Both the position numbers and the translations under genes were made by a program. 64,000 bases of DNA from Paractinoplanes abujensis (GTDB lineage: Bacteria; Actinomycetota; Actinomycetes; Mycobacteriales; Micromonosporaceae), in contig NZ_JACHMF010000001.1 in NCBI RefSeq assembly GCF_014204895.1, positions 992,001-1,056,000 of the forward strand. The letters run 5' to 3'. Positions 49,456-57,533 of the stretch are shown here, one piece after another (position 1 is the first letter of the stretch; each line of letters starts with the position of its first letter). Below the pieces are notes generated by a model. The model saw only the letters and a list, made by a program, of their open reading frames with translations, searched no databases and was not told the origin of the DNA.

Positions 49456-52008
49456 ATGCCGATCGTGGACCTGCGGGACGTCACCGCCGACATGCTGAGC
49501 GAGGCCGGAGGCAAGGCGGTCGGCCTGGGCGCACTGATCCGAGCCGGCGAGCACGTGCCACCCGGCTTCTGCGTGACAACCGGCCCGCTCGACCGCGATC
49601 ACATACTTTCCGCGTACGAGGCCCTGGGCGCCGGCTTGGTGGCGGTGCGCTCGAGCGCGGCGGTGGAGGACGCCCCCGACGCCAGCTACGCCGGAATGTT
49701 CGACACCGTCCTCGACGTGCGGGGCCCCGACGAACTGCTGGCCGCAATCGAGCACTGCCGCAATTCCGCCACCACCGCGCGAGCCACCGCATACGCGAAC
49801 AACACCGGCCCGCAAGCACCGGCCCCCCGCAACCTCCCTGCAGCAACCGGGACAACCCCTGGGTCCGCACCGCCCGAGCCGCTCACCGGGATGGCGTCGG
49901 CCGGGCGCAGCACCGGGGCCGCGCCGGGCGAGCCGAGTGCCGGGGCCGGGTGGCGTGTCGCGGCGGAGCCGAGCGGGGCAGTGGGGCGGGGCGTCACAGC
50001 GGACCCGGGCGGGTCGGACGTCGGGGCGGGCGGGACTGTCATAGGCGTCGTCGTGCAGCGGATGGTCGCCGCGGAGACTGCCGGCGTGCTGTTCACGGCC
50101 GATCCGGTCACCGGCAACCGCACCGAGATGCTGGTGGAGTCGGCGGCCAGCGGTGAGGCGGTTGTCGGCGGGACGACCGAGGTGGATCGGCGCGTGCTCG
50201 ACGACGGCGACCGGTTGCGCCGGCTGGGCGAACGACTCCAAACGCTCTTCGGCACGCCGCAGGACGTCGAGTGGGCGAGCGACAAGGACGGCGAGCTGTG
50301 GATCCTGCAGTCGCGGCCGATCACCACGCTGTTCGCCCAGCCGCCCCGGACGGACGGCCCGCCGCGCGTCTATCTCGAGTTCGGCCACGTGCAGGGCATG
50401 CTGCAGCCGGTCACCCCGATGGGCCTGGACACGCTGAAAGATCTGGTGAAGGCCATGCTTGTGCCGCTCGGTCTGCGCGTCGAGATCACCGGCATCGGCG
50501 GCCGGCTCTACGGCGACATGAGCGACCTCGTACGGGACCCGGTCGCCCGCCGCCGCTTGATCCCGCTCATGGCGGTCGACTTCGGCCCGCGCGCCCAGGC
50601 GGTGATGCGACACGTGCTCGACGACCCCCGCTTCGCCCCGCACCGGCGGCGAACGCACAAACGCGCACAGTCGAGCAAAGGTGCGCAGTCGAGTGGTAGT
50701 GCGCGGAAAGTGGCGGACAAGCGATCGGGGCGGAGGGTGCCGCCGGTGGCGCGGGCGGTGCGTGGGGTGCTCGGGGCGCTGGTCGATCCGGACAAGGCTC
50801 GTGTGCGGTTGCTGGCTGAAGTTGAGCGGATCCGGCTCGGGACGCGGGACGGCGGGCGGGTGTTGAGCGCTGCTGAGCGGTTGCGGCTGGTGCGCGAGCA
50901 CGACGATCAGGGGCACGGGGCGGACGCGATCGTTTGGCCGATCGTGGCGGGGATGGTGGCCAGTGCGTTGCCGCCGCGGTTGCTGGGAGGTGTGGCGCGG
51001 CCGGGGGAGATTCATGCGGTGCTGGGTGGGATGCCGCACAACGTGACGATCGAGATGGACCTCGCGTTGTGGTCGGTGGCCCGTACGGCAACCAACGCCG
51101 ACGATGCTGATCTGACGGAGTTTCTGCGCACGTACGGGCATCGGGCTGCGGCCGAGGTGGATCTGGGGGTGCCGCGGTGGGCGGAGGATCCGGCGCCGGT
51201 GCGGGCGGCGCTGGGCAACCTGATGCGGGTGACCGATCCCGAGCAGGCGCCCGACGTGCGGTTCGCCCGGGCCGCCGAGCGGGCTGAGGCCACCCTGGGT
51301 GAGCTGGCTGTGCGGGCTCGGCGGCGCCGGCCCGTACGGGGAAGGCTCGCGATCTTTCTGCTCGGGCGGGCGCGGCGGCTGGCCGGGCTGCGCGAGGCCG
51401 GAAAGTTCGCGGGGCTTTACCGGCTCGCCGAGATGCGCCGGCACCTGCTCGCGGCCGGGGCCGATCTGGTGGCGTCCGGGCAGCTCAACCGGGCCGACGA
51501 CATCATGTTCCTGACGCTGGACGAGGCGGATGCGGGCGCGGGCGGCACGTCGAGCAGGTTGCGGGAGCTGGTGGCGGAGCGTCGTGCCTGGTACGAGCGC
51601 GAGTGCCGGCGTCGATCCGTGCCGGTCGCGCTGTTCTCCGACGGCACCGACGTCGAAACCGTGATCACGACGCCCGGGACTCCCGGCGCGCTCACCGGCG
51701 TCGGCGCTTCGGCGGGGCGGGCCACTGGTCCCGTACGGGTCGTGCACGATCCGGCCACGGCCCGCCTCGAACCGGGGGAAGTGCTGGTCACGGCGACCAC
51801 CGACCCGGGGTGGACACCGCTGTTCCTCTCGGCGGCCGCGCTCGTCACCGAGACGGGGGCGGTGATGGCGCACGGGCCCACGGTCGCCCGCGAATACGGC
51901 CTGCCCGCGGTCATCTGCGTGCCCGGCGCCACGACCCGCCTGCGTACGGGGCAGATCGTCACGGTCGACGCGGCGGCCGGCACCGTCACTGTTCAGGAGG
52001 CACGATGA
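49456..52008 (+). CDS. PEP-synthase / rifampin-phosphotransferase-like enzyme
   Basis: 850 residues from the ATG at 49456, with GGGGAGGG three bases upstream. The N-terminal ATP-grasp (PPDK_N) domain spans ~1-295: GGKAVGLGALIRAGEHVPPGFCVTT, AVRSSAAVEDAPDASYAGMF, FTADPVTGNRTEMLVESA and WILQSRPITTL. It is split by a ~70-residue Gly/Ala/Pro-rich insert (~115-190). A long helical central domain follows, with a second low-complexity Lys/Arg/Ser patch (~395-425). The C-terminal swivelling domain has the phosphohistidine, His806, in MAHGPTVAREYGLPAV. Length and order match rifampin phosphotransferases and related dikinase-like enzymes, which move ATP's beta-phosphate via the His to a substrate. The substrate here is unproven. 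The stop overlaps the next gene (ATGA). Confidence 0.82.
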   Translation: MPIVDLRDVTADMLSEAGGKAVGLGALIRAGEHVPPGFCVTTGPLDRDHILSAYEALGAGLVAVRSSAAVEDAPDASYAGMFDTVLDVRGPDELLAAIEHCRNSATTARATAYANNTGPQAPAPRNLPAATGTTPGSAPPEPLTGMASAGRSTGAAPGEPSAGAGWRVAAEPSGAVGRGVTADPGGSDVGAGGTVIGVVVQRMVAAETAGVLFTADPVTGNRTEMLVESAASGEAVVGGTTEVDRRVLDDGDRLRRLGERLQTLFGTPQDVEWASDKDGELWILQSRPITTLFAQPPRTDGPPRVYLEFGHVQGMLQPVTPMGLDTLKDLVKAMLVPLGLRVEITGIGGRLYGDMSDLVRDPVARRRLIPLMAVDFGPRAQAVMRHVLDDPRFAPHRRRTHKRAQSSKGAQSSGSARKVADKRSGRRVPPVARAVRGVLGALVDPDKARVRLLAEVERIRLGTRDGGRVLSAAERLRLVREHDDQGHGADAIVWPIVAGMVASALPPRLLGGVARPGEIHAVLGGMPHNVTIEMDLALWSVARTATNADDADLTEFLRTYGHRAAAEVDLGVPRWAEDPAPVRAALGNLMRVTDPEQAPDVRFARAAERAEATLGELAVRARRRRPVRGRLAIFLLGRARRLAGLREAGKFAGLYRLAEMRRHLLAAGADLVASGQLNRADDIMFLTLDEADAGAGGTSSRLRELVAERRAWYERECRRRSVPVALFSDGTDVETVITTPGTPGALTGVGASAGRATGPVRVVHDPATARLEPGEVLVTATTDPGWTPLFLSAAALVTETGAVMAHGPTVAREYGLPAVICVPGATTRLRTGQIVTVDAAAGTVTVQEAR

Positions 52009-52613
52009 GTATCCTTCGGCGCGCCGCGGCTGCGGAGGCCGCTACCTGGCGCAACCTGGCGTTGTGGGTGACGCGCCGGCCGGTCGATCGGCACGGCGGT
52101 CAGGCGTACGGGTATCTCGGGGTCGTCAAGCCGATCCTCGGGGTGTTCCTCGTGCTGTCGATCGTGGAGATCCCGGTCCTCGACCTGATCATCAAACACG
52201 TGGTGCCGTGGGGGCCGGCCCGCTGGATCATGCTGGCCATCAGCGTGTGGGGTCTGCTGTGGATGCTCGGTTTCCTCGGCGGCCTGATCCGGCACCCCCA
52301 CCTGCTCCTCGACGACGGGCTGCGGGTGCGGATGGGCCCCGGCATCGACCTGACCGTGCCGTGGTCGGACATCGAGTCCATCGGCAAGCGCTATCGTTCG
52401 ATGCCGTCGAGCCGCGCGGTGCAGTTCGAGGAGGGAGCGTTGCACATCGTGGTCGGAAGCCAGACCAGCATCGACGTCCGGCTGCGGCGCCCGCTGACGT
52501 TCGACGTGCCGCGAGGCCCGGGGGAGCCGGTTTCCGAACTGCGCCTGTACGCCGACGACGCCGACGGTCTGGTCCGGGTTGCCCGTACGCACCTCGACGC
52601 CGTCGCCGCCTGA
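52005..52613 (+). CDS. Membrane protein with bacterial-PH-like domain
   Basis: 202 residues, translationally coupled to the phosphotransferase gene, with CAGGAGG upstream of ATG 52005. Two membrane helices, ~43-63 (VKPILGVFLVLSIVEIPVLDLII) and ~70-95 (WIMLAISVWGLLWMLGFLGGLI). The C-terminal cytoplasmic part (LLLDDGLRVRMGPGIDLTVPWSDIESIGKRYRSM…LHIVVGSQTSIDVRLRRPLTFD) looks like a bPH2-type split PH barrel. Its place in the operon suggests a membrane companion of the phosphotransferase, either a sensor or a resistance accessory. Name and role are inference. Confidence 0.75.
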   Translation: MSILRRAAAAEAATWRNLALWVTRRPVDRHGGQAYGYLGVVKPILGVFLVLSIVEIPVLDLIIKHVVPWGPARWIMLAISVWGLLWMLGFLGGLIRHPHLLLDDGLRVRMGPGIDLTVPWSDIESIGKRYRSMPSSRAVQFEEGALHIVVGSQTSIDVRLRRPLTFDVPRGPGEPVSELRLYADDADGLVRVARTHLDAVAA

Positions 52614-52623
52614 GCCGCGCGCC

Positions 52624-53193
52624 ATGCCGAAGATCGTCGACCACGACGCCCGCCGCCGCCTGATCGCCGACGCGCTCATGAAGGTAGCCGCCGACCAGGG
52701 ACTGGAGGCCGTGAGCCTGCGCCACGTGGCCGCGGCGGCCGGCGTCTCGGTGGGGATGGTGCAGCACTACTTCCACACCAAGGACGAGATGATGGCGTTC
52801 GCGCTGGCCGCCGTGGCCGACCGCGCCGAATCCCGGATCCGCACCGCGGTGACGTCGCTGGGTGATTCTCCGCCCCCGCGGCTGCTGCTGCGCACGATGA
52901 TCGCGGCCCTGCTGCCGCTTTCCGGCGCCGCGCGCGACGACGGCCGGGTGGCGCTGGCCTTCCTGGCCTATGCCGCCGTACGTCCCCAAGCCGGGCAGGG
53001 CCTGCGCCCGGGCACGGCGCAACTGGTCGACTTCATCGCCGGACTGCTGCCCGACCCGCACGGCACGCCCGCCGCGACGGCGCTGCTCGCGCTGATGGAG
53101 GGTCTGGGAGTTTACCTGCTGGGCGGCCAGCTGACCCCCGACCAGGCTCTGGCGGCGCTCGACGCCCAGCTCGACGTGCTGTTCTTGCCATAG
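52624..53193 (+). CDS. TetR family repressor
   Basis: 189 residues from the ATG at 52624, ten bases after the bPH-like gene. The N-terminal HTH is clear: RRRLIADALMKVAADQGLEAVSLRHVAAAAGVSVGMVQHYFHTKDEMMAFALAAVADRAE. The C-terminal ligand domain (~70-185) is divergent, as usual, with FLAYAAVRPQAGQGL and ALMEGLGVYLLGGQLTPDQAL in the BetI/AcrR-like style. Co-location with the phosphotransferase and the nested operator at 49386-49438 suggests autoregulation of the whole operon; that is inference. Confidence 0.9.
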   Translation: MPKIVDHDARRRLIADALMKVAADQGLEAVSLRHVAAAAGVSVGMVQHYFHTKDEMMAFALAAVADRAESRIRTAVTSLGDSPPPRLLLRTMIAALLPLSGAARDDGRVALAFLAYAAVRPQAGQGLRPGTAQLVDFIAGLLPDPHGTPAATALLALMEGLGVYLLGGQLTPDQALAALDAQLDVLFLP

Positions 53194-53221
53194 GTTGATC
53201 ATTTACCTATGCTTCCGCATC

Positions 53222-53554
53222 ATGAAAGCGATGCGGGAGCCGACCTTTCTCATCCTGACCGCGCTGGCCGAGGGGCCACGGCACGGCTACGGGATCATCC
53301 AGGAGGTCGGCGCGGTCTCCGGTGGGCGGGTCAAACTGCTGACCGGCACGCTCTACACCGCGCTGGAACGCCTCGCCGCCGAAGGGCTGGTCGTGCTCGA
53401 CCGTGAAGAACTGGTCGACGGGCGGGGGCGCCGGTACTTCCGGCTCACCTCCGACGGGCTTACCGCGTTACGGGCGGAAACCGTGCGCCTGCGCGATCTC
53501 GCGGCCGCCGCCGAGAAGCGTCTGGGCGTGGCAATGCGGCCGGGGGTGGCCTGA
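53222..53554 (+). CDS. PadR family regulator
   Basis: 110 residues. The start ATG is at 53222 (MKAMREPTFLILTALAEGPRHGYGIIQEVGAVSGGRVKLLTGTLYTALERLAAEGLVVLDRE); a TTG/ATC extension to 53195 is rejected. The winged helix and C-terminal helix (LTALRAETVRLRDLAAAAEKRLGVAM) are complete. The PadR stop overlaps the next gene (TGATG), and PadR genes are commonly coupled to the membrane protein they regulate. An AT-rich stretch TTGATCATTTACCTATG at 53195-53211 may hold the promoter and operator. Confidence 0.9.
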   Translation: MKAMREPTFLILTALAEGPRHGYGIIQEVGAVSGGRVKLLTGTLYTALERLAAEGLVVLDREELVDGRGRRYFRLTSDGLTALRAETVRLRDLAAAAEKRLGVAMRPGVA

Positions 53555-54624
53555 TGCCGTACGGGTGGATGCTCGCCGCCTATCCGAAGGACTACCGCCG
53601 GCGGCACGGTGCCGAACTGCTCGAACCGCTGCTCACGGAGAACCGGCGGCCGACGGTTGGGGAGATGGCGAACCTGGCGATCCATGGATTGCGGACCCGT
53701 CTCGGGCGATCCGCGAGCCGTACGGTCGTGGTCTGGGCGCTCCTCGTGACCGTGATCGGGGGCATGTTCGGCGCGGCGGCCGGTTCGTGGGTGGGCTGGC
53801 ACACGGGCGGTTCGCTGCCGTCGCCGTCGTGGACCCGGGCTTTGCTGACCGACGTGGCACCCGGCGCCGCGGTGGGTCCGGGCGAGCCGCCGCCGTCGTC
53901 GCCGTTCGTGTTCGAAGGCCGCCCGCTGCGCTGGGCGGATACCGACGACCTGCTGCTGGGGCGCGGCGGCGAATACCAGGCGGCGGTTGCTACCGGATGG
54001 GCCGGGCTGCCCCGCGGTGCGGACCTGGAGGCGCAGGCCGCGTACGCCGCCAACCGGCTGGCCGCGACCGGCTGGACGGTGCACACTCCGACACGCACGG
54101 AAGTGGACGGCTGCGGCTCCGAGAGGTGCCAGCCGTGGAACAACTTCACGGCCGCCCGGGACGACCTGGTGCTGACCCTCGACGTTTACCCGGCCCCCGA
54201 CGCGCAGGAGGCGACGGTGTCAGTGGCGTTGGAGCGTGTCACCCCGGCCGGGGCCAGGGTCGGCGGCGCGCTCGGCGGACTGGTTGCGGCGGTGGCCGCG
54301 TTCCTGGTCTTCGGCTGGGCCAGCCGCCGCACCGGTCGTCCCGGCCATCCGGCCCGCCTCGCCGTGATGTTCCCGTTCGCGGTCGGTCTGCTGCTCTGGT
54401 GGGGGCCGGCACTGGCGGCGATCCGGCGGGTGGCTTCGCAAACAGAGGGCTGGCCGCGGGCGAGCGGGCCGCAGCTGTGGGATTGGATCGGGCAACCGGC
54501 GTTTCTGCTGTTGTTCGTGGCCGGCACGAGTTTCGCCGCGTTGTCGCTGCTGCTGGCCGCCGTCCCGCCCCACCCCGAGCTGCTCGAAACCGCACCCACG
54601 CCCACCTCGGACACCACCGGCTAG
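53554..54624 (+). CDS. Membrane protein coupled to PadR, unknown function
   Basis: 356 residues. The N-terminus (YGWMLAAYPKDYRRRHGAELLEPLLTENRRPTVGEMANLAIHGLRTRLG) is the HAAS-like 'permease prefix' segment often found after PadR genes. One membrane helix at ~55-78, an extracellular Pro/Arg-rich domain with two Cys (DGCGSERCQPW), and three more helices (~238-258, 268-288, 310-333) follow. The last helices are Leu/Ala/Phe-rich. PadR partners of this type are often ABC-like accessory or sensor proteins; I cannot assign a substrate. The stop lies on the edge of an IS21-like terminal motif. Confidence 0.75.
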   Translation: MPYGWMLAAYPKDYRRRHGAELLEPLLTENRRPTVGEMANLAIHGLRTRLGRSASRTVVVWALLVTVIGGMFGAAAGSWVGWHTGGSLPSPSWTRALLTDVAPGAAVGPGEPPPSSPFVFEGRPLRWADTDDLLLGRGGEYQAAVATGWAGLPRGADLEAQAAYAANRLAATGWTVHTPTRTEVDGCGSERCQPWNNFTAARDDLVLTLDVYPAPDAQEATVSVALERVTPAGARVGGALGGLVAAVAAFLVFGWASRRTGRPGHPARLAVMFPFAVGLLLWWGPALAAIRRVASQTEGWPRASGPQLWDWIGQPAFLLLFVAGTSFAALSLLLAAVPPHPELLETAPTPTSDTTG

Positions 54625-54645
54625 GGACCCACCACTTTGTTGATC
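54624..54645. repeat. IS21-end-like motif, left copy
   Basis: GGGACCCACC (54624-54633) followed by ACTTTGTTGATC (54634-54645). The same two words recur near 55518-55583, on the other side of the hypothetical gene. IS21 elements carry several such repeats in their ends, where the transposase binds. Confidence 0.45.
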
Positions 54646-54685
54646 TGGAAGTGCCCGGCGAGCCTGCGCGAGCTGACGCGCCGCC

Positions 54686-55423
54686 GTGCCGGAACATCGA
54701 CCTGTGACGACGACTCTCGCGCGGCAGCCAGTCGATGCTTCACCGACCCTGCACTATTACCTGGTCCACGACCGTATCGGCGAACCGGACAGTTTGCTGG
54801 TTGAGGAGTTGCTGCCAGCACCGGACCACTCCTCGGCGGGGCTGGTGAGTGGTGTCCGAAGCCGGCGGGAGAGCAGCTGGCGCGACGGCGCGGACACCAG
54901 CCGCAGGTTGCGGCTTGATGCCGCCTTACGGCTCCAGGTAGTCGCTGTTGGCCGAGCGGCAGCAGCGGAGTTCTATCGAAGCGTTTGTGGTGTCGGTCTG
55001 CCGGACGAGGCTGCGTTGCGGGCACAGTTCGGTGAACTTCCTGCCCAGCCGCCGCGTCCGCTGCGTCTGAGCGGGCCGGAGGCCGCCCCGGGATTTCGCG
55101 AGACGCGGGTTTATAGGATCCTGTTTGTCAATGAGTTGACTCAAGACGGCCTTGATGCGCTCAGCAGCGGGTGGCAAATGCCGGTTGTCGGTGACCTTGT
55201 CGATCCCGAGGTTCGGATCCTAGGAGCGGTGCATCGCCAGGTGTCCGGCGATTGCTTCCGCTGGGACCTCCGTCGAGTCGCCGCCGGCGCTGCCTGGGGC
55301 CTGGATGTGACCTGCGATCTGGCTGGCGAGCGCGACGAGGCGGTCGGTGTCCTGCTGCGTGGTCTGACGGCGCAGATGCGGCAGCAGGGACTGATTCCCG
55401 TCACCGTCGACCGGTTCCGCTGA
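54686..55423 (+). CDS. Hypothetical protein bracketed by IS21-end-like motifs
   Basis: 245 residues from the GTG at 54686; GTG at 54704 is an alternative, and neither has a ribosome site. I do not recognise the protein. It begins TTTLARQPVDASPTLHYYLVHDRIGEPDSLLVEELLPAPD and closes with a beta-rich portion (FRWDLRRVAAGAAWGLDVTCDLAGERDEAVGVLLRGLTAQMRQQGLIPVTVDRFR). No signal peptide or membrane span. Base composition looks slightly lower in G+C than its neighbours, and it lies between two IS21-end-like motif sets, so horizontal arrival is plausible. Confidence 0.6.
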   Translation: MPEHRPVTTTLARQPVDASPTLHYYLVHDRIGEPDSLLVEELLPAPDHSSAGLVSGVRSRRESSWRDGADTSRRLRLDAALRLQVVAVGRAAAAEFYRSVCGVGLPDEAALRAQFGELPAQPPRPLRLSGPEAAPGFRETRVYRILFVNELTQDGLDALSSGWQMPVVGDLVDPEVRILGAVHRQVSGDCFRWDLRRVAAGAAWGLDVTCDLAGERDEAVGVLLRGLTAQMRQQGLIPVTVDRFR

Positions 55424-55517
55424 CGCTTCAGCACACCGCGTCCCAACCGTTCGCGCGAACATCGCGAGTCGCATCAGCTACCTCGCTAGGTGTGGTTGGA
55501 CGGTCGAAGGCCAGCGA

Positions 55518-55595
55518 TTTGTTGATCAGTTCCGGCCCCACCTCGATCGGGTGGATTCGACGCTCACCAGTTTCGGACCCACCTGACCTGGTGGA
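55518..55595. repeat. IS21-end-like repeat block
   Basis: TTTGTTGATCA (55518-55528) precedes two near-identical ~28-bp repeats, AGTTCCGGCCCCACC… (55528-55555) and AGTTTCGGACCCACC… (55569-55595), 41 bp apart. Each contains an internal CCCACC…GGTGG inverted repeat. This is the layout of multiple transposase-binding sites at an IS21-family terminus, and it lies directly ahead of a truncated istA-like frame. Confidence 0.55.
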
Positions 55596-55627
55596 GCATC
55601 GGCAGGTCTGACGGGAGCCCGCTGCTG

Positions 55628-55905
55628 CCGAAGGTCGACCTGTTCGCGGCGATCCGCCCGCGACTCGGGCGCTGGCATGTCGGTGCGGGCGAGGCCGGCA
55701 ACTATCAGGTGAGGCGGCGCACGATCCGCGCGGCTTTGCAGTCAGCTCTGCCCCAGCCGCGCGAGCCGACGCCGCCGCGGACGTCGAGGCTGGACGACTT
55801 CAAACCGATCGTCGACGCCATCTTGCGCGAACCTCAGCCCGGCGTGTCGGGCCGGAAACACCGCTCCTGGCACAGCCCCGCGGTGACTGCGCAGAGTTGG
55901 CGTTG
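55628..55905 (+). pseudogene. Truncated IS21 istA-like transposase remnant
   Basis: The frame from 55628 reads PKVDLFAAIRPRLGRWHVGAGEAGNYQVRRRTIRAALQSALPQPREPTPPRTSRLDDFKPIVDAILREPQPGVSGRKHRSWHS. KVDLFAAIR, RRTIRAALQSALPQPR and KPIVDAILRE match the N-terminal HTH region of IstA transposases (about 80 of ~400-500 residues). The catalytic DDE domain is absent, and the frame dissolves into the minisatellite that starts at 55889. No istB follows. Assignment is by motif memory; the usual IstA N-terminus starts right at KV(D/E)LF. Confidence 0.6.
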
Positions 55906-56242
55906 ATTGCGCGAAGTTGGCGTCAGCCGCACGGGGATGACGTCGACTGCGCCGGAGTCGGCGTTGGTTGCGCGGGTGTGGGCGTTGGTTGCGCGCGTGT
56001 GGGCGTCAATTGCGCGAGTGTTGGCGTTGGTTGCGCGAGTGCTGGCCTTGGCTGCGCGAGTGTGGGCGTTGGTTGCGCGAGTGTGGGCGTTGGTTGCGCG
56101 AGTGCTGGCCTTGGCTGCGCGAGTGTGGGCGTTGGCTGCGCGAGTGTGGGCGTCAATTGCGCGAGTGTGGGCGTTGGCTGCGCGAGTGCTGGCCTTGGCT
56201 GCGCGAGTGTGGGCGTTGGTCGCGCGAGTCTGGGCGTCAGGT
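55889..56242. repeat. Degenerate 21-bp minisatellite (~17 units)
   Basis: Tandem units on the consensus GCGCGAGTGTGGGCGTTGGT+T. The first three units (55889-55948) are 20 bp, the next thirteen (55949-56221) 21 bp, and the last (56222-56242) is degenerate. Variants (GTGCTGGCC… and GTGTGGGCGTCAATT) recur in a higher-order pattern, indicating unequal exchange of two- to three-unit blocks. All plus-strand frames stay open because the unit has no stop codon, but there is no ribosome site, and the early 20-bp units break the frame, so I treat it as non-coding. Confidence 0.7.
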
Positions 56243-56459
56243 GTGCGTGTCTGCGCGGGGATGGCGTTGGCCGCCGGGGATGGCGTTAGCTGCGCGAGTA
56301 AGGGCGTTGGGTGCGCAGAAATCGCGCAGGGTGGCGTTGAATGCGCCTCGTGTGGAGTGCGGTGGCCGACGATCGTGCGGGAGCGGGGTTAGCGCGGTTG
56401 GCGATGGCTGTGCGAAGTTGGCGTTCGCTGCGCGGTGGTGGCGTGGGGTGGGCGGTCCC

Positions 56460-56560
56460 GCGCGAGGGTGGGCGGGGATCGCGCGAGGGTGGGCGGGGCC
56501 GCGCGAGGGTGGGCGGGGCCGCGCGAGGGTGGGCGGGGCCGCGCGAGGGTGGGTGGGGGC
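56460..56560. repeat. 20-bp minisatellite (5 units)
   Basis: Units GCGCGAGGGTGGGCGGGGCC: one 21-bp copy (56460-56480), three 20-bp copies (56481-56540) and a diverged copy (56541-56560). The shared GCGCGAG start with the 21-bp array suggests a common origin. The 20-bp period excludes a conserved reading frame. Confidence 0.75.
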
Positions 56561-56581
56561 TGCGGGAGTGCAGCGGGTGGC

Positions 56582-57478
56582 TCAGGACTTGTGGGCTTGG
56601 GTGAAGCGGGTGCGGTATGTCGAGGCGGTCAGGCCGTAGTGGGACTTGAAGCGGCGGGCGAAGTAGTTCTGGTCGGGCCAGCCGACTGACTCGCCGATGC
56701 GGTTGATCGGCTGGTCGGTGTGGAGCAGGCGGGCTGCGGCCAGTTCGACGCGGAAGCGGGACAGGTAGGCCATGGGCGGGAGGCCCGTGGCCGCCTTGAA
56801 CAGGCGGACGAGGTAGCCGGGGGCCAGGTGCAGTTCGGCGGCCAGTTCGGTCAGCGTCCACTGGTGTGCGGGGCGGTCCTCCATCATGTGCATTGCGTCC
56901 AGCACCGCGGCGTGGGTGCCGGCTGCGGCGTCGGAGCGTGCGTCGGTGGCGGCGACCACGCGGGCCAGGATGCTCAGGAACAGGGTCAGGCGGCCGACCA
57001 CGTCGCCGCGGTGGTCGGGGGCCGGCTGGGTGCGGAGTTTTTGCAGGCCGTCCAGGTGTTCCAGGCACGCGGTCAAGGCGTCGCCGGGTAGGTGCGTGGT
57101 CAGGATGCCGCGGCGCTGGCCCGCGTACGGGCCGGTCCACAGCAGGTGGCCGAGTTGGGGGTCCTGTCTGGTCCAGGAGAGTTCGCGGCGCAGCAGCTCG
57201 GTCGAGAAGCAGCAGTTGTAGAGGTCGAGGTGGTCACAATCCTCGTAGCCGTGCCAGACGCCCGGGCGCAGCAGCATCGCGTCGCCCACGCGGAGTTGCC
57301 GGCGGCCGGCCAGGCTGTGGTGGACGCCGGAACCGGACATCACCACGGCTATCTCGACGAAGCTGTGCGTGTGCACCGGATGCAGGCCCTCGTGCAGGTA
57401 GTGGCCCGCGTAGGCCAGTGACCCGTCGATGAAGTGCAGCAATGTCCGGGTGTTCTCGACCGGGGGGTCGTCGGTCAT
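56582..57478 (-). CDS. AraC family regulator (cupin-AraC), probable regulator of the rhamnosidase operon
   Basis: 298 residues. An N-terminal cupin (HYLHEGLHPVHTHSFVEIAVVMSGSGVHHSLAGRRQLRVGDAMLLRPGVWHGYED, ~25-80) binds the ligand. The C-terminal double HTH (~195-290) has WTLTELAAELHLAPGYLVRLFKAATGLPPMAYLSRFRVELAAARL and GWPDQNYFARRFKSHYGLTASTYR. This layout is that of RhaS/RhaR-like sugar regulators. It is divergent from an alpha-L-rhamnosidase gene and a sugar importer, so rhamnose-dependent activation of that operon is likely; that is inference from context. Confidence 0.9.
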   Translation of the reverse strand: MTDDPPVENTRTLLHFIDGSLAYAGHYLHEGLHPVHTHSFVEIAVVMSGSGVHHSLAGRRQLRVGDAMLLRPGVWHGYEDCDHLDLYNCCFSTELLRRELSWTRQDPQLGHLLWTGPYAGQRRGILTTHLPGDALTACLEHLDGLQKLRTQPAPDHRGDVVGRLTLFLSILARVVAATDARSDAAAGTHAAVLDAMHMMEDRPAHQWTLTELAAELHLAPGYLVRLFKAATGLPPMAYLSRFRVELAAARLLHTDQPINRIGESVGWPDQNYFARRFKSHYGLTASTYRTRFTQAHKS

Positions 57479-57518
57479 GCCTCACCGTAGGCCCTGCCCC
57501 GGCCATCACCAAGCTGGG

Positions 57519-57533
57519 CTGAGCGGTGCTCAG
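57519..57533. promoter_or_regulatory. Palindrome in the AraC/rhamnosidase divergent region
   Basis: CTGAGCGGTGCTCAG has perfect 6-bp arms around a 3-bp centre, 41 bp upstream of the minus-strand AraC start. It may be an operator for the AraC protein or a short stem; either reading needs testing. Confidence 0.35.

Noticed and set aside
49420..51873. Long minus-strand frame opposite the phosphotransferase-like gene
   Set aside because: Antisense shadow with random composition; the plus strand carries all catalytic motifs.
55889..56560. CRISPR-like array
   Set aside because: Units are contiguous with no unique spacers, are degenerate, and no cas genes are present.
55897..56639. Plus- and minus-strand repeat proteins in the 21-bp array (CASVGVG, TPTLAQP, WLRECGR)
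   Set aside because: Frames are open only because the unit lacks stops; the first units and the second array have 20-bp periods and there is no start signal.
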